Source: Psychromonas sp. 14N.309.X.WAT.B.A12
GTDB taxonomy: Bacteria > Pseudomonadota > Gammaproteobacteria > Enterobacterales > Psychromonadaceae
Direction of reading: 5' to 3'
Assembly: GCF_030397575.1 (NCBI RefSeq)
Contig: NZ_JAPNXS010000002.1
Span: 336,055-400,054 of the forward strand
DNA length: 64,000 bases
Shown here: piece by piece, positions 1-8,262 of the stretch
Layout of the letters: every line of letters starts with the position of its first letter
Numbering within the stretch: the stretch's first letter is position 1
The notes under the pieces: generated by a model
Database searches by the model: none
The model's input: the letters and a program-made list of their open reading frames with translations, nothing else
What the model was told of the DNA's origin: nothing
Translations under genes and position numbers: made by a program

Positions 1-1
1 A

Positions 2-1246
2 TTATTAGATGCCTTACATGTCAGCTATGTTCAACAGCTTCAAGAGCAAGATGCTATTGACTTTGACGATATGATCATACGCAGCATTGAATCCATAAAC
101 ACGGGGTTATTTGCTCCTAAATGGAGCTATGTACTTGTTGACGAGTTTCAAGATATCTCAACCTCTCGCATCGATTTAGTGAAATCTATCGTTAAACATG
201 GACCTACTCCTTCTCTTACCGTTGTGGGAGATGACTGGCAGTCTATTTATCGCTTCTCAGGTGGTAAACTTGAATTAACCACCAGGTTTGGTGAATTAGT
301 TGGCCCTTTTACGGAAACCAAGCTACAAAAAACTTTCCGATATAACAATAGTATTGCAGATACCGCAGGTATGTTCATTATGGAGAACCCAGAGCAAAAT
401 AAGAAATATATCGAAACCCATACCCAAACCGAGACACCGCAAGTCTACCTACTCGATGATAAACTCAATACTAAGGATGGCTTGTACCAACGCGTTGTTG
501 AAGTGATCACTAAAATTAAAGCAAAGGATCAAGAAGGAAGTATTGCAGTAATTGGGCGTTATAATTATTTACTTAATGAAAGCAAATCGGCGGTGTCGCA
601 AGCAAACTTAAATGATAATGTCGCATTTTGGAGCTTCCATAAATCCAAGGGTTTGGAAGCTGATTACTGTATTTTAATTGGCTTTTCTCAGGGTAAATTA
701 GGGTTTCCAAATGACAATAAAGATCAAATTGTCATTGAAGCATTATTGCCTATGCTAGATGAGTTCCCTCATTCAGAAGAAAGACGCTTATTTTACGTTG
801 GGCTTACACGCGCGAAAAAGAAATTGTATATCATTGGTGATCCAAGCTCTCCCTCTTCATTTATCATTGAGTTACTTGCGCCGAAATATAACATTAATAT
901 CCACTCTAAAGCCTTCCAAGAGACATACCGTAAAATATTTAAGTGTACTAACTGTGAAGCAGGTTACTTGAAATTAGTGAACGGGAAATTTGGTTCATTC
1001 TATGCCTGCAGCACAGGCAAAGGCTGTAAAGTCGGTAAAGCCAGGGTTTGCTCTGCATGTGGGGCGCCCTCTATCGATAAATTGCATGCGAGCGAATGTA
1101 ATAATCAAGCATGTAATCACGCGATGAAGATTTGCGAAAAATGCGGAAGGCCAATGAAGCTTCGCTCAGGTAAATATGGCGAGTTTTGGGGCTGTACTGG
1201 CTATGGTATTAAAGATGACCAGTGCAAACACACGGCGAAGCAATAA
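2..1246 (+). CDS. helD: DNA helicase IV-like (UvrD/Rep superfamily 1), 3' part of gene
   Basis: The gene runs in from the left edge, so the N-terminus and Walker A are missing. Visible SF1A motifs in order: DFDDM just before the first in-window Met, LVDEFQDIS (Walker B), GDDWQSIYRFSG (motif III), KTFRYNN (motif IV region), HKSKGLEADYCILIG (motif V) and RRLFYVGLTRAKK (motif VI). This order and wording match E. coli helicase IV (HelD), an ATP-driven 3'-5' DNA helicase. The last ~95 residues add two Cys-rich modules (CTNCEAGYL..., CEKCGRPMKLRSGKYGEFWGCTGY) typical of topoisomerase C4 zinc fingers, which E. coli HelD does not have as far as I recall. The HelD name is a family inference; the helicase call is firm. 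Confidence 0.85.
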   Translation, partial: LLDALHVSYVQQLQEQDAIDFDDMIIRSIESINTGLFAPKWSYVLVDEFQDISTSRIDLVKSIVKHGPTPSLTVVGDDWQSIYRFSGGKLELTTRFGELVGPFTETKLQKTFRYNNSIADTAGMFIMENPEQNKKYIETHTQTETPQVYLLDDKLNTKDGLYQRVVEVITKIKAKDQEGSIAVIGRYNYLLNESKSAVSQANLNDNVAFWSFHKSKGLEADYCILIGFSQGKLGFPNDNKDQIVIEALLPMLDEFPHSEERRLFYVGLTRAKKKLYIIGDPSSPSSFIIELLAPKYNINIHSKAFQETYRKIFKCTNCEAGYLKLVNGKFGSFYACSTGKGCKVGKARVCSACGAPSIDKLHASECNNQACNHAMKICEKCGRPMKLRSGKYGEFWGCTGYGIKDDQCKHTAKQ

Positions 1247-1707
1247 CCTCATAACAGTTAAGCCATATCAGGGGAATAAAGCCTAAAAACCCCCTGTTCA
1301 TTGCCATATTAAAGCGAAAGTGAAATCGTGAGGTTAAGCCATTATCCAAAGGCTAAAACCGTTGTAAACTTTCACTTGATTAAATGCCTAGTATCGCGCT
1401 GTTAGCACTTAAAAATAACAGTTATCCACCAATATGGTCATGAAGCTTTCATTTTCTAGCAAAAAATTAGCTATTTAACATAAGCAGTAATTTTGTGAAG
1501 ATCACTTATAGGTTTTTATTAGTGTGAGTTTAAAATGTCAAAGCGATATTTACTATCATTGTTGTAGTTCAACATATTTACATAGATATACATTACTACA
1601 AAACACTTCTGAAAGTTATATTACAATGACTATATTTACAGATAAAGTTGATTGTTTTATAGAAAATAGATATTGTTCTGACCTATTTAGATTCGGAATA
1701 TTAAGTT
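1247..1707. other. Intergenic stretch without recognisable gene
   Basis: There is no convincing coding potential on either strand. A short open frame at 1524-1718 has no ribosome-binding site and an unnatural Cys/Tyr-rich composition. Small inverted repeats occur (GTGAAA near 1319 with TTTCAC near 1372; AAGCC/GGCT around 1337-1354), but none carries a T-run. Confidence 0.5.
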
Positions 1708-2208
1708 ATGAAATATAAAATTTTACAGAAGACAACAGTTACATTAGCCGTTGATATTATGAGTGAAAGAGCAGATGAAGAAACCAAACAATTGCAAGAA
1801 CAGGGGTATAAAATAGTATGTTATGAGTTAGAAGCCCAATCAGCTTCGGAGGCAATTGATAAATGGGATTTACAAAATCAAATAAAATCAGATAATGCGA
1901 AAGTAAATACTAAAGTGTATAAACCAGATTACGAATCAAATTATAATGTTGCTCAATTGGTTACTACCATATTAAGTTTTATAGGTTGGTGTACAGTTAT
2001 TGTCGGTGTAATTATAATTTTTGTTGGATTCGGAAGCATGGCTGGGCGCTATAACCCCAATTTTTTTCAAGTAATAATAGCAATGACACCTGGCTTTATA
2101 ACAATAATGACAGGGCTTTTCTCAGTCGCATGCGCACAATTTTTGAAAGCCACTGTCGATAATGCAGACCAAACTTATCAAATACTTAAACATTTAAAAT
2201 TAAAATAA
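1708..2208 (+). CDS. Hypothetical membrane protein, 2 TM
   Basis: This is a 166-aa protein I do not recognise. Residues 1-75 are soluble, hydrophilic and start MKYKILQKTTV; the section around 38-55 (EQGYKIVCYELEAQSASEAIDKW) reads like a small alpha/beta module. Two hydrophobic segments follow, near 88-110 (IGWCTVIVGVIIIFVGFG) and 122-145 (VIIAMTPGFITIMTGLFSVACAQF), then a short charged tail. No strong Shine-Dalgarno is seen. A hairpin terminator lies ~90 bp downstream. It stands alone between the helicase and the HipBST operon, in low-GC sequence that suggests accessory DNA. No function can be proposed from sequence. Confidence 0.65.
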   Translation: MKYKILQKTTVTLAVDIMSERADEETKQLQEQGYKIVCYELEAQSASEAIDKWDLQNQIKSDNAKVNTKVYKPDYESNYNVAQLVTTILSFIGWCTVIVGVIIIFVGFGSMAGRYNPNFFQVIIAMTPGFITIMTGLFSVACAQFLKATVDNADQTYQILKHLKLK

Positions 2209-2299
2209 ACTAGATTAATTCAGCGGGACACATAATAGTTTTTACAGAGTTAGGACTTTTTATATTAACAATAATACCTATTATATGCACAACTTCGAT

Positions 2300-2323
2300 G
2301 CTACCAGAAATGGTAGCCTTTTT
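2300..2323 (+). terminator. Intrinsic terminator after the 166-aa membrane protein
   Basis: GCTACC (2300-2305), a 6-nt loop, GGTAGC (2312-2317), then CTTTTT. A 6-bp GC-containing stem followed directly by a T-run, ~90 bp after the stop at 2208. Confidence 0.75.
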
Positions 2324-2514
2324 AGTGTTTAGCAGTAAATATTCTCTGGCTTATTCTGTCCCTTATCGAGCTAGAGCAGCCCCCCGCCGTAGCCCCATTT
2401 CAAGTAAATCATCTAGCTATATCAATACAAATAAAATACTTGTAAGCCTCAGGTAAACCACCAAAAAACATTCATATAAGATTATTCCAATCATTTTTTC
2501 AACAAAAATACCAT

Positions 2515-2622
2515 ATTTGAATTACAATCAAATTAAAGAATCATAAAAGAAACATTTTTCATTAAAAATAATAAAAACAATCATATTTGAAACTTTTAAG
2601 TTCATATATTTCATATATGAAC
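2515..2622 (+). promoter_or_regulatory. Probable hipBST promoter/operator with palindromes
   Basis: A perfect palindrome GTTCATATA-TTTCA-TATATGAAC lies at 2600-2622, 34 bp before the hipB start. A second inverted repeat ATTTGA-N7-TCAAAT is at 2515-2533, and a TCATATTTGA half-site lies at 2581-2590. HipB-type antitoxins repress their own operon through such palindromes, so this is the likely operator. That is inferred from position and symmetry only. Confidence 0.55.
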
Positions 2623-2656
2623 TATTATTGATAATTATAATAAAAAGGAAGCTTTT

Positions 2657-2974
2657 ATGAACGACAATTCAATTATCAAAATGCGACATGAAATTGATGA
2701 ACTATATAGTATGTTAGCTAAAACAGTCGATGAGCTAGAGACAAGAATCATTAATCCAAATGATGGTCTAGACCTCAATGACATGAATGCATTAGCAAAG
2801 CTGATGAGTAATAAACGTAAAGAAATTGGAATATCAATGGAAGATTTAGAGCTTCAAACTAACCTTTCATATTCAACTTTGAACCGCATATTCTCTAATC
2901 CTTCTAACACCAGTTTTTCAAGTGTAATTATGGTATTAAAAGAGCTAGGTATAAAGTCATGGGCAGAAAAGTAA
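2657..2974 (+). CDS. hipB: HipB-like XRE antitoxin/repressor of a HipBST operon
   Basis: 105 aa. Residues ~45-100 form a helix-turn-helix (LAKLMSNKRKEIGISMEDLELQTNLSYSTLNRIFSNP), the Xre/HipB fold. Residues 1-40 are a charged, probably helical extension. In characterised HipBST systems HipB is the DNA-binding partner that represses the operon and assists neutralisation, while HipS is the main antitoxin. The start is supported by AAAAAGGAAGC 7-15 nt upstream. The stop overlaps the next gene by 16 bp, which suggests translational coupling. A palindromic operator lies just upstream. Confidence 0.8.
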   Translation: MNDNSIIKMRHEIDELYSMLAKTVDELETRIINPNDGLDLNDMNALAKLMSNKRKEIGISMEDLELQTNLSYSTLNRIFSNPSNTSFSSVIMVLKELGIKSWAEK

Positions 2975-3270
2975 ATGTTTTTATGTTTGATATATTGGTA
3001 GGTACGCTAGAAGAAAAAGCTAATAAATATGTTTTTGCTTATGATTCTGACTACAAAGGAAAGCCTATATCTCTAAGCATCCCTAATTCAACTCCAATCC
3101 ACGAAAGCAAGGATTTACATCCATACTTTATGAGTCTGGTTCCAGAAGGCTGGCTAAAGAAAAGGTATTCAGAAATACAGAGAATTGATGAAAGAGACTC
3201 ATTTGGTTTTTTGATAGAGAATGGTGCTGACTTAATAGGAGCCATCTCAATCGAATCAATAATCACGTAA
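2959..3270 (+). CDS. hipS: HipS-like antitoxin (separate HipA N-subdomain 1)
   Basis: 103 aa, matching the N-terminal subdomain 1 of HipA as a free-standing protein: VFMFDILVGTLEE at the start, YKGKPISLSIP in the middle, and the HipA-typical HPYFMSLVPEGWLKKR and SFGFLIENGADLIGAISIE. In HipBST loci this split-off domain (HipS) binds and neutralises the HipT kinase. It begins inside the end of hipB (16-bp overlap) and is followed 46 bp later by hipT. Adjacency, size and order all fit HipBST rather than a broken hipA. The reading frames of hipS and hipT differ and hipT has its own start, but an ancestral HipA split cannot be excluded. Confidence 0.8.
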   Translation: MGRKVNVFMFDILVGTLEEKANKYVFAYDSDYKGKPISLSIPNSTPIHESKDLHPYFMSLVPEGWLKKRYSEIQRIDERDSFGFLIENGADLIGAISIESIIT

Positions 3271-3316
3271 TCCATAACCCAATACATAAATGCAACTAAA
3301 AGCTTAAGAGAAACCA

Positions 3317-4345
3317 ATGAACCTCGATAGATGTCTAATTACATTAGAGCCGCTTAAAGGAAAAAAGGAGCTATCTAAAGGGTATACAAGCAAAGGCATT
3401 AAATACCTTACAGGCAGTAGCCAAACAAGCGTTACATTACCTTTCACTCGAAGCCAATTTATACAAGTTGGGCCTATCAACCAAAAAGGTATGAGTATTT
3501 CAGGATACCAACCAAAGTTATTAATGGGTATCGACAATAATGAGTTTAAAGTTTTAAAAAATCACTCTACTTACATTCTTAAGGCTTCTCCAGAGCAATT
3601 CCCAATGCTTGCAGAAAATGAGCATGCAATAATGCTTGTGATGAAAAAACTAGGTTTTGAAGTACCACCATTCGGTCTTATTGCATTTTTAAAAGAGAGA
3701 AGTGAGGAGTCTGTAGAATATGCTTTTATTATTAAACGCTACGATAGAGTTAACGCATTAGAAAAAATCCACCAAGAGCAATTAGACGGCTCAATGAACA
3801 TATCTAACAAATATGGGGATATAAATGGTGTTTCAAAAATTAGCTATGAACAAGTATGTAACTTTTTAATTAAAAATATTGATTCAAGCTTAAAATTCAA
3901 ACAAGACCTTTTCTTAAGGATAGTCTATGCCTATGTGTTAGGAAACAATGACCTACACTTACGTAATTTTGGAATATTAGTGCCTAAAATTGGACGAGAA
4001 AGCTTAGCTCCTGTTTATGACTATGTATCAAGCATTCCTTATTTTGAAGGGGCCTCGCTAGCTTTCCTCTTATTTACTACAGAGGAAAATGAAAAAGCCT
4101 TACCTGATGCAATTAATACTAAGCATGTCCCTTATAAAGGATATGATTTTATCTTATTTGCCAAGTTGATTGGAATTAGTGAAAAAATGGCATTAAAACT
4201 ACTTTTCGATGCAACCAACAAGAAGGCATCAATCATCCTAGATACCATTAATGTTAGCTACATGAAAGATGAACATAAAAGTAAAGTGATAGCTTATACA
4301 AAGCTAAAGTTAAAAGCTCTTACAGAAACGATACGAAAAACATAA
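3317..4345 (+). CDS. hipT: HipT-like serine/threonine kinase toxin
   Basis: 342 aa HipA-type kinase lacking the N1 subdomain. The Gly-rich/autophosphorylation loop reads GMSISGYQPK with Ser60 and Ser62, the SIS arrangement described for E. coli O127 HipT. The catalytic loop is GNNDLHLRNFG (Asp212) and the metal-binding motif PVYDY (Asp235), the equivalents of HipA GNxDxHxKN and the DFG-like Asp. Length and spacing match HipT closely. Known HipT phosphorylates tryptophanyl-tRNA synthetase and arrests growth; the target here is not shown by the sequence. It is the last gene of the operon. All key residues are present, so it should be active. Confidence 0.85.
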   Translation: MNLDRCLITLEPLKGKKELSKGYTSKGIKYLTGSSQTSVTLPFTRSQFIQVGPINQKGMSISGYQPKLLMGIDNNEFKVLKNHSTYILKASPEQFPMLAENEHAIMLVMKKLGFEVPPFGLIAFLKERSEESVEYAFIIKRYDRVNALEKIHQEQLDGSMNISNKYGDINGVSKISYEQVCNFLIKNIDSSLKFKQDLFLRIVYAYVLGNNDLHLRNFGILVPKIGRESLAPVYDYVSSIPYFEGASLAFLLFTTEENEKALPDAINTKHVPYKGYDFILFAKLIGISEKMALKLLFDATNKKASIILDTINVSYMKDEHKSKVIAYTKLKLKALTETIRKT

Positions 4346-4464
4346 TTCTAAATATATGACTGACCCACTAATATTAAGCTATACTCAATCTAGTATATTT
4401 AAGGCGTTACGTATTATTTTTTTATTAATACCAACTCTCTGTGACTCATTAAAATTACCTATTT

Positions 4465-4672
4465 TGTCACAAACTTAATTAAAATAATCATTGCTATAAA
4501 GTATCGACATTTCTAATTTGTCACAAACTTAATTCAATATTCTTACTTTCTGAGGTCAGGAAAACTTTACCCCTTTGTCACAAACTTAATTAAGAATCAT
4601 CACTTGTGTTAAGTATTAATTAAGTTTGTGACAATTTTAATTAAGTTTGTGACTTTAATTAAGTTTGTGACA
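4465..4672. repeat. 208-bp element with six TGTCACAAACTTAATTAA sites (transposon-end-like)
   Basis: Three spaced direct copies of TGTCACAAACTTAATTAA start at 4465, 4519 and 4576 (the second ends TTCA). Three closely packed inverted copies (TTAATTAAGTTTGTGACA) end at 4633, 4653 (last base differs) and 4672. The outer termini are TGTCA...TGACA. Widely spaced sites on one side and tightly packed sites on the other is the architecture of TnsB/TniA-type transposon ends (Tn7, Tn5053). The stretch between holds no gene, so it resembles a non-autonomous, both-ends-only derivative. An 11-bp direct repeat TTACCTATTTT flanks it loosely (4455-4465 and 4713-4723). The family assignment is inference from architecture. 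Confidence 0.6.
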
Positions 4673-4785
4673 AATCTTAGTTCCAAATAAAAAATAGGCA
4701 AACATTATGTGGTTACCTATTTTAAATGTTCATTTGTGTAACTTTCTAACTATAAAAGGTTTTGTGATTGTCTATCAATCAAAGT

Positions 4786-4884
4786 GACATAACTCATGTT
4801 TTAATTCTCAGTAAGTAACAACATCACTTTCGCCCCCAAAGCGAGATAGAAAACTGACTTGACGCTTAAACTCTTGTTATGTGC
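4786..4884 (-). repeat. Integron attC site (cassette 4)
   Basis: Read on the minus strand this runs GCACATAAC-AAGAGTTTAAG ... ATTAAAACATGAG-GTTATGTCA-like, with R'' CATAAC at one end and GTTATG at the other, ~98 bp. The core ends and partly complementary inner arms fit a degenerate attC. The stop codon of the upstream DUF2971 gene lies inside R'', as is common in cassettes. It is the least symmetrical of the sites here. Confidence 0.6.
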
Positions 4885-5692
4885 CAGAACTCCCTTCTGG
4901 GGTTTCAATATATGGTGTGTAGTTAAACTCCTCGAATTCTACTTTAAAGGCTAGTTCGCTTCTTTTACCACGATATAATTTCACATGAGGGTTCTGGCCT
5001 TTAAGAACTAAACATATTATTTCTAACATTTCAAAAGGCATATTAGGCCCGAAATAGACACCAGTTAAAATTTCAGGGGGGTATGTGTAAGCAGTTCCTG
5101 CATCACTATGAATGACTCTCCATTCTTTCTCGTAAGCCCAAGATTTTGACTTTGTACAAAACAAGTTCATCATTTCATCTCGATCACCATCTGCATAAAT
5201 ACTTTTAATATTTAACAACGGGATGTTTTCTACATAGTCTACTTTTCTAGCTCTCTCGAATAATTCGTGATTAGTAGAGAACTCAAGACAAAAGCCAGTG
5301 TATTTATCTGCGTAATGTGCCCACATTAAGAGTTCATCGCTTACTTCCGAAAAACAAGATACACCTCTACTGCGGATGAAATTGTCAATTATTTGCTCAC
5401 TAGCATCTTTTGCAGTTCGAAATAGTCCTGGTTTTAATTCTTTTAATGAGGCTTTATCAAGTTTTTCTTTGACTTCTTTAGGGCAATCCTTAGCCAAATA
5501 AACTTCACGCAAGCTCTCTATTTCAGAATCAGTCGGTTCTGCTATCTGCGCTTTTAGAGCACAATCGTAAGGATCATTAAAGCCGGAAGGAGGTGCAAAA
5601 TAAACTGTTTGTGATTTAAGGTTTACTAAGGACTGAACCGAAACAGATTCATATTTATATAATTTTTTTGGAATATTCAACACAGCCTCCAT
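4877..5692 (-). CDS. DUF2971 family protein (integron cassette 4)
   Basis: 271 aa from the ATG at 5692. A longer frame to 5770 exists, but its first 26 codons lie inside the attC site, so I chose the Met five bases after the attC end. DUF2971 hallmarks: KLYKYESVSVQSL at the N-terminus, YFAPPSGFNDPYDC, VSCFSEVSDELLMWAHYADKY, GFCLEF and the C-terminal WAYEKEWRVI. The biochemical role of this family is not established; members are frequent in mobile elements and integrons. No own promoter or clear Shine-Dalgarno is visible, consistent with cassette organisation. It is the cassette farthest from attI. Confidence 0.8.
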   Translation of the reverse strand: MEAVLNIPKKLYKYESVSVQSLVNLKSQTVYFAPPSGFNDPYDCALKAQIAEPTDSEIESLREVYLAKDCPKEVKEKLDKASLKELKPGLFRTAKDASEQIIDNFIRSRGVSCFSEVSDELLMWAHYADKYTGFCLEFSTNHELFERARKVDYVENIPLLNIKSIYADGDRDEMMNLFCTKSKSWAYEKEWRVIHSDAGTAYTYPPEILTGVYFGPNMPFEMLEIICLVLKGQNPHVKLYRGKRSELAFKVEFEEFNYTPYIETPEGSSGT

Positions 5693-5694
5693 GG

Positions 5695-5798
5695 CACATA
5701 ACGCCCTGCTCACTGGCGCTCGGGATTGACGCTGTTTTTGAGTCTTTTTCAAAAACCGTGCCGAGACCAAAGCGTCCAGTGGAGCAGCTTGTTATACG
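5695..5798 (-). repeat. Integron attC site (cassette 3), well-formed
   Basis: On the minus strand: GTATAAC (R''), then CTGCTCCACTGG, a ~45-nt variable part containing its own GTTTTTGAAAAAGACTCAAAAAC-like hairpin, then CCAGTGAGCAG and GGCGTTATG (R'). The two arms pair perfectly except for one extrahelical base, the classic asymmetry that orients integron integrase binding. Length ~104 bp, in the normal VCR-like range. Confidence 0.85.
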
Positions 5799-5799
5799 T

Positions 5800-6372
5800 T
5801 TATTTCTTTGCGTCATCTGTTTTGCTAGAAGACGAATCCTCACTTGATTGTGACGGTGAGTCGTTACTGGTTGGACGCATTCTAGATGCCCCATTTAGGC
5901 TTTTCTTTTCAGTATTGTCATTCTGTTTAACCATTCTTTCAATTTTATTACTCATTCGATATTCCTTTTCTCTTGATTTTTCTATGCTTGAAAATACACC
6001 AACTAACAATGTAAAAATGACTCCCAAAACAAATGAAAACACAGCTGTTTTGTCAAGTACATCTAATAAAACATCGTTAGTGTCATTACCAGCGACAACA
6101 CTCTCTAAATAACCTGAATTACGCGAAAAAATACATAAAACAGACACTATGCATACTAAGAAAAAAAACAAAGCTAATGCATACATTATTGCTGTAAATG
6201 AAGTGTTACTACCAACCGTAGTTAAAAGCGTAACTAATAAACCAATGCCTGCGGATGATAAACTAAGCAAATGCTTGTCTTTTTCAAACCTTGTTGTATA
6301 CCAAGCACTCAATGTATTTGAGTAGAATGCTAATTTTTTTTGGTTTTCTAACTCTTTATCACTTGCGTCCAT
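5800..6372 (-). CDS. 3-TM hypothetical protein (integron cassette 3)
   Basis: 190 aa, not recognised. A charged N-terminal ~35 residues (SAWYTTRFEKDKHLL) is followed by three hydrophobic segments near 38-55, 60-83 and 110-130. A cytoplasmic tail of about 60 residues is very rich in Ser, Asp, Asn and Lys, probably disordered. The stop is 5 nt before the attC R'' core and the start lies ~30 bp from the next attC core, so the gene fills one cassette. GAGGGTTTCC upstream is a weak ribosome site. Small multi-TM proteins with disordered tails are common cassette cargo; a defence role is possible but not shown. Confidence 0.7.
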   Translation of the reverse strand: MDASDKELENQKKLAFYSNTLSAWYTTRFEKDKHLLSLSSAGIGLLVTLLTTVGSNTSFTAIMYALALFFFLVCIVSVLCIFSRNSGYLESVVAGNDTNDVLLDVLDKTAVFSFVLGVIFTLLVGVFSSIEKSREKEYRMSNKIERMVKQNDNTEKKSLNGASRMRPTSNDSPSQSSEDSSSSKTDDAKK

Positions 6373-6408
6373 TTATTGGAAACCCTCGAGTTTATGGCAA
6401 CGTATAAC

Positions 6409-8262
6409 GAGGCTGTAGAATTTCTCATTTTCAGCCCGATTATTTAAAATAAAAAACACATTAATTCATATTTAATTGAGATTCCAATAGATAATTCGGA
6501 TTTTCAATAAATGATTGATTAATTTGAGCTGTAGAGGCGTTTATGAAGGTAATTAGACTGCATTATTGAGGCTAAAGGGCTTTGCCCTTGGCTTAATGTA
6601 AACTATTCCTTAACTTCTCTATATTATGAACAAGACAATACATTTTCCATTGTGCATTCACTTTATCTTGGCCGCGCAGCGTGAATTTATTCATGCCTTT
6701 ATTAACCGTAATATTACCAAATACGGGTTCAATGGCACCTAATCGTTTACTGTATTGCGTCGTCCTATTGGACTATCTATCTTAACTTTCATTTTGTCGC
6801 CATAGCTTAGCTTTTTCCGTGAGTCATTATTTTTAAATTGGACTTGTCTTCCCCTATCCTTCGGTGGTTTACGCATGCATTGCTGTTGTAAAGCGCATAC
6901 CTTACAGTCTTTTAAATAACCACAGAATCTTGTGTATTGTTGCTTGTGACTCTTTACATTTATCCCACTTCGCCACATTTCATTACCTGCTGGGCAATGA
7001 CAGATTTGTGTTGTTTCATCATAATGAAAGTCATATGAGGTGAATAATCTTGGTTTACCTTTACTGCGTTTTAACCGTCGTTTTTCTTGCTCTGTTTCAT
7101 ACGTTTCACTCTCCTTAAATAGTGGATTACGCTTTCTAAATTGATTGTCCGCGATATAACTATCGAATCCACTTTTTGCCATAAATTCCAAATTAGCTTC
7201 ACTGTTAAAACCACTGTCAGCTGTGAATTTTATTGTGCGTTCGTTTAATTGTTTTGCTGTTGTGAGCTTATCGAGTTGTTGTTTTAATTGAGTAACGGCC
7301 GGCGCTAAAGTTTGTTGTTCGCCCACAGAGCCCCAGGTTTGTGCTTGCAATATTATTTGGTGTTTGTCGTCATTAATAGCAATCCCATTGTAGCCTTGTA
7401 TGGTGCCTTTACTTGTTGTCATTTTTGCGCTGTCTGGGTCTGTTATATTGCTTTTAACTTCCTTACCTTTACTGCCTGTTTTTTCTTGATGTGTGGCGAG
7501 ATATTCTGTAATTTTTTCTGCACTTTTATCAAGTTTCGCTTTCTGTTTTAAATCATGCGCCACTTCATCTTCGCCTAAATTATCTTGTGCTTGATGACGC
7601 TCAAGTATTCGCTGGCTGGCTCTGCGTAACTTGGCTTGCTTTCGCTCAAGTTCGCAAAATGTGCCACTCCATTCTTTGCTAGCGTTTGATCTTATTTTAC
7701 ATCCATCAATGGCAAACATGTTTCGGCCAATCAACCCTTCACGGTCGCATATCATTAATACTTGAGTAAATAGTGGTTCAATTTGGTCTTTCATTTTAGC
7801 GACAAAACTGGCAATTGAAGTGTAATGTGGTTGTACGTCACCCGATAAACTCATGAAGGTAATATTGGTTTCACATGCATTTGCAATGCGACGACTGCTG
7901 ACCAAGCCTCGTGAATAACCAAACAAGATTATTTTAAGCATAACTGAAGGAGGATAAGCAGCCGCGCCATTTTTATCGTTGCTGTACCATTTATCAAAAG
8001 TACTTAAATCAAGGTGTTTGTCGACGATATGAGAAAGTGCGTATTCAAAAGTACCGGGGATAATTTGCTGTGCAAAATCAATCGGAATGAATTTACTTTG
8101 GCAAGATAAGTCAGGTTTGTAGTTGGCCATCACATTTAACTCTGAGCGAATAATAACTATTAGATCACAGAGGGACTGCTCAATCAAGGTTGTTTTTTGT
8201 ACAATTAGAGATTATGAAAAAAGAACGTAAAAACGTTCTTTTCGGAGAAATTCTACAGCCTC
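6409..8262 (-). mobile_element. IS1182-family insertion sequence, 1854 bp
   Basis: Perfect 18-bp terminal inverted repeats: GAGGCTGTAGAATTTCTC at 6409-6426 and its complement at 8245-8262. The flanks are AAC on both sides (6406-6408 and 8263-8265), a 3-bp duplication or target match. It carries one transposase gene on the minus strand with a frameshift. It splits an attC site exactly at its core. An intact-end, lightly damaged copy suggests fairly recent insertion. Fragments of a second copy lie at 61848-62165 and at the right edge of the window. Confidence 0.85.
6593..8130 (-). pseudogene. IS1182-type transposase, frameshifted near its C-terminus
   Basis: Start taken at the MANYKPDL Met (8130), since the preceding 19 codons do not look conserved. 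Typical IS1182/DUF772 features: AAAYPPSVMLKIILFGYSRGL, the first catalytic Asp in FAIDGCKIRSN, FTADSGFNSEANLEF, and a Cys cluster CPAGNEMW...CKVCALQQQC. After IDSPIGRR the frame reads NTVND-stop at 6739. Continuing in another frame from about 6757 gives QYSKRLGAIEPVFGNI ... MYCLVHNIEKLRNSLH to a stop at 6593, exactly the family C-terminus. One base appears deleted. Unless rescued by frameshifting the enzyme is truncated by ~55 residues, including the conserved GxxEPVF region. Confidence 0.85.

Noticed and set aside
1524..1718. 64-codon open frame before the membrane protein
   Set aside because: No ribosome site, odd Cys/Tyr/His-rich composition, and overlap with the start of the better gene at 1708.
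2959..4345. hipA broken into two by mutation
   Set aside because: The two parts have their own starts, sit 46 bp apart, and match HipS and HipT sizes and key residues, so a natural HipBST is more likely.
4465..4672. CRISPR-like array
   Set aside because: The 18-20-bp units occur in both orientations with unequal spacing and no cas genes; transposon-end sites fit better.
5693..5770. 26-codon N-terminal extension of the DUF2971 gene in cassette 4
   Set aside because: The extension lies inside the attC fold and is not similar to family N-termini.
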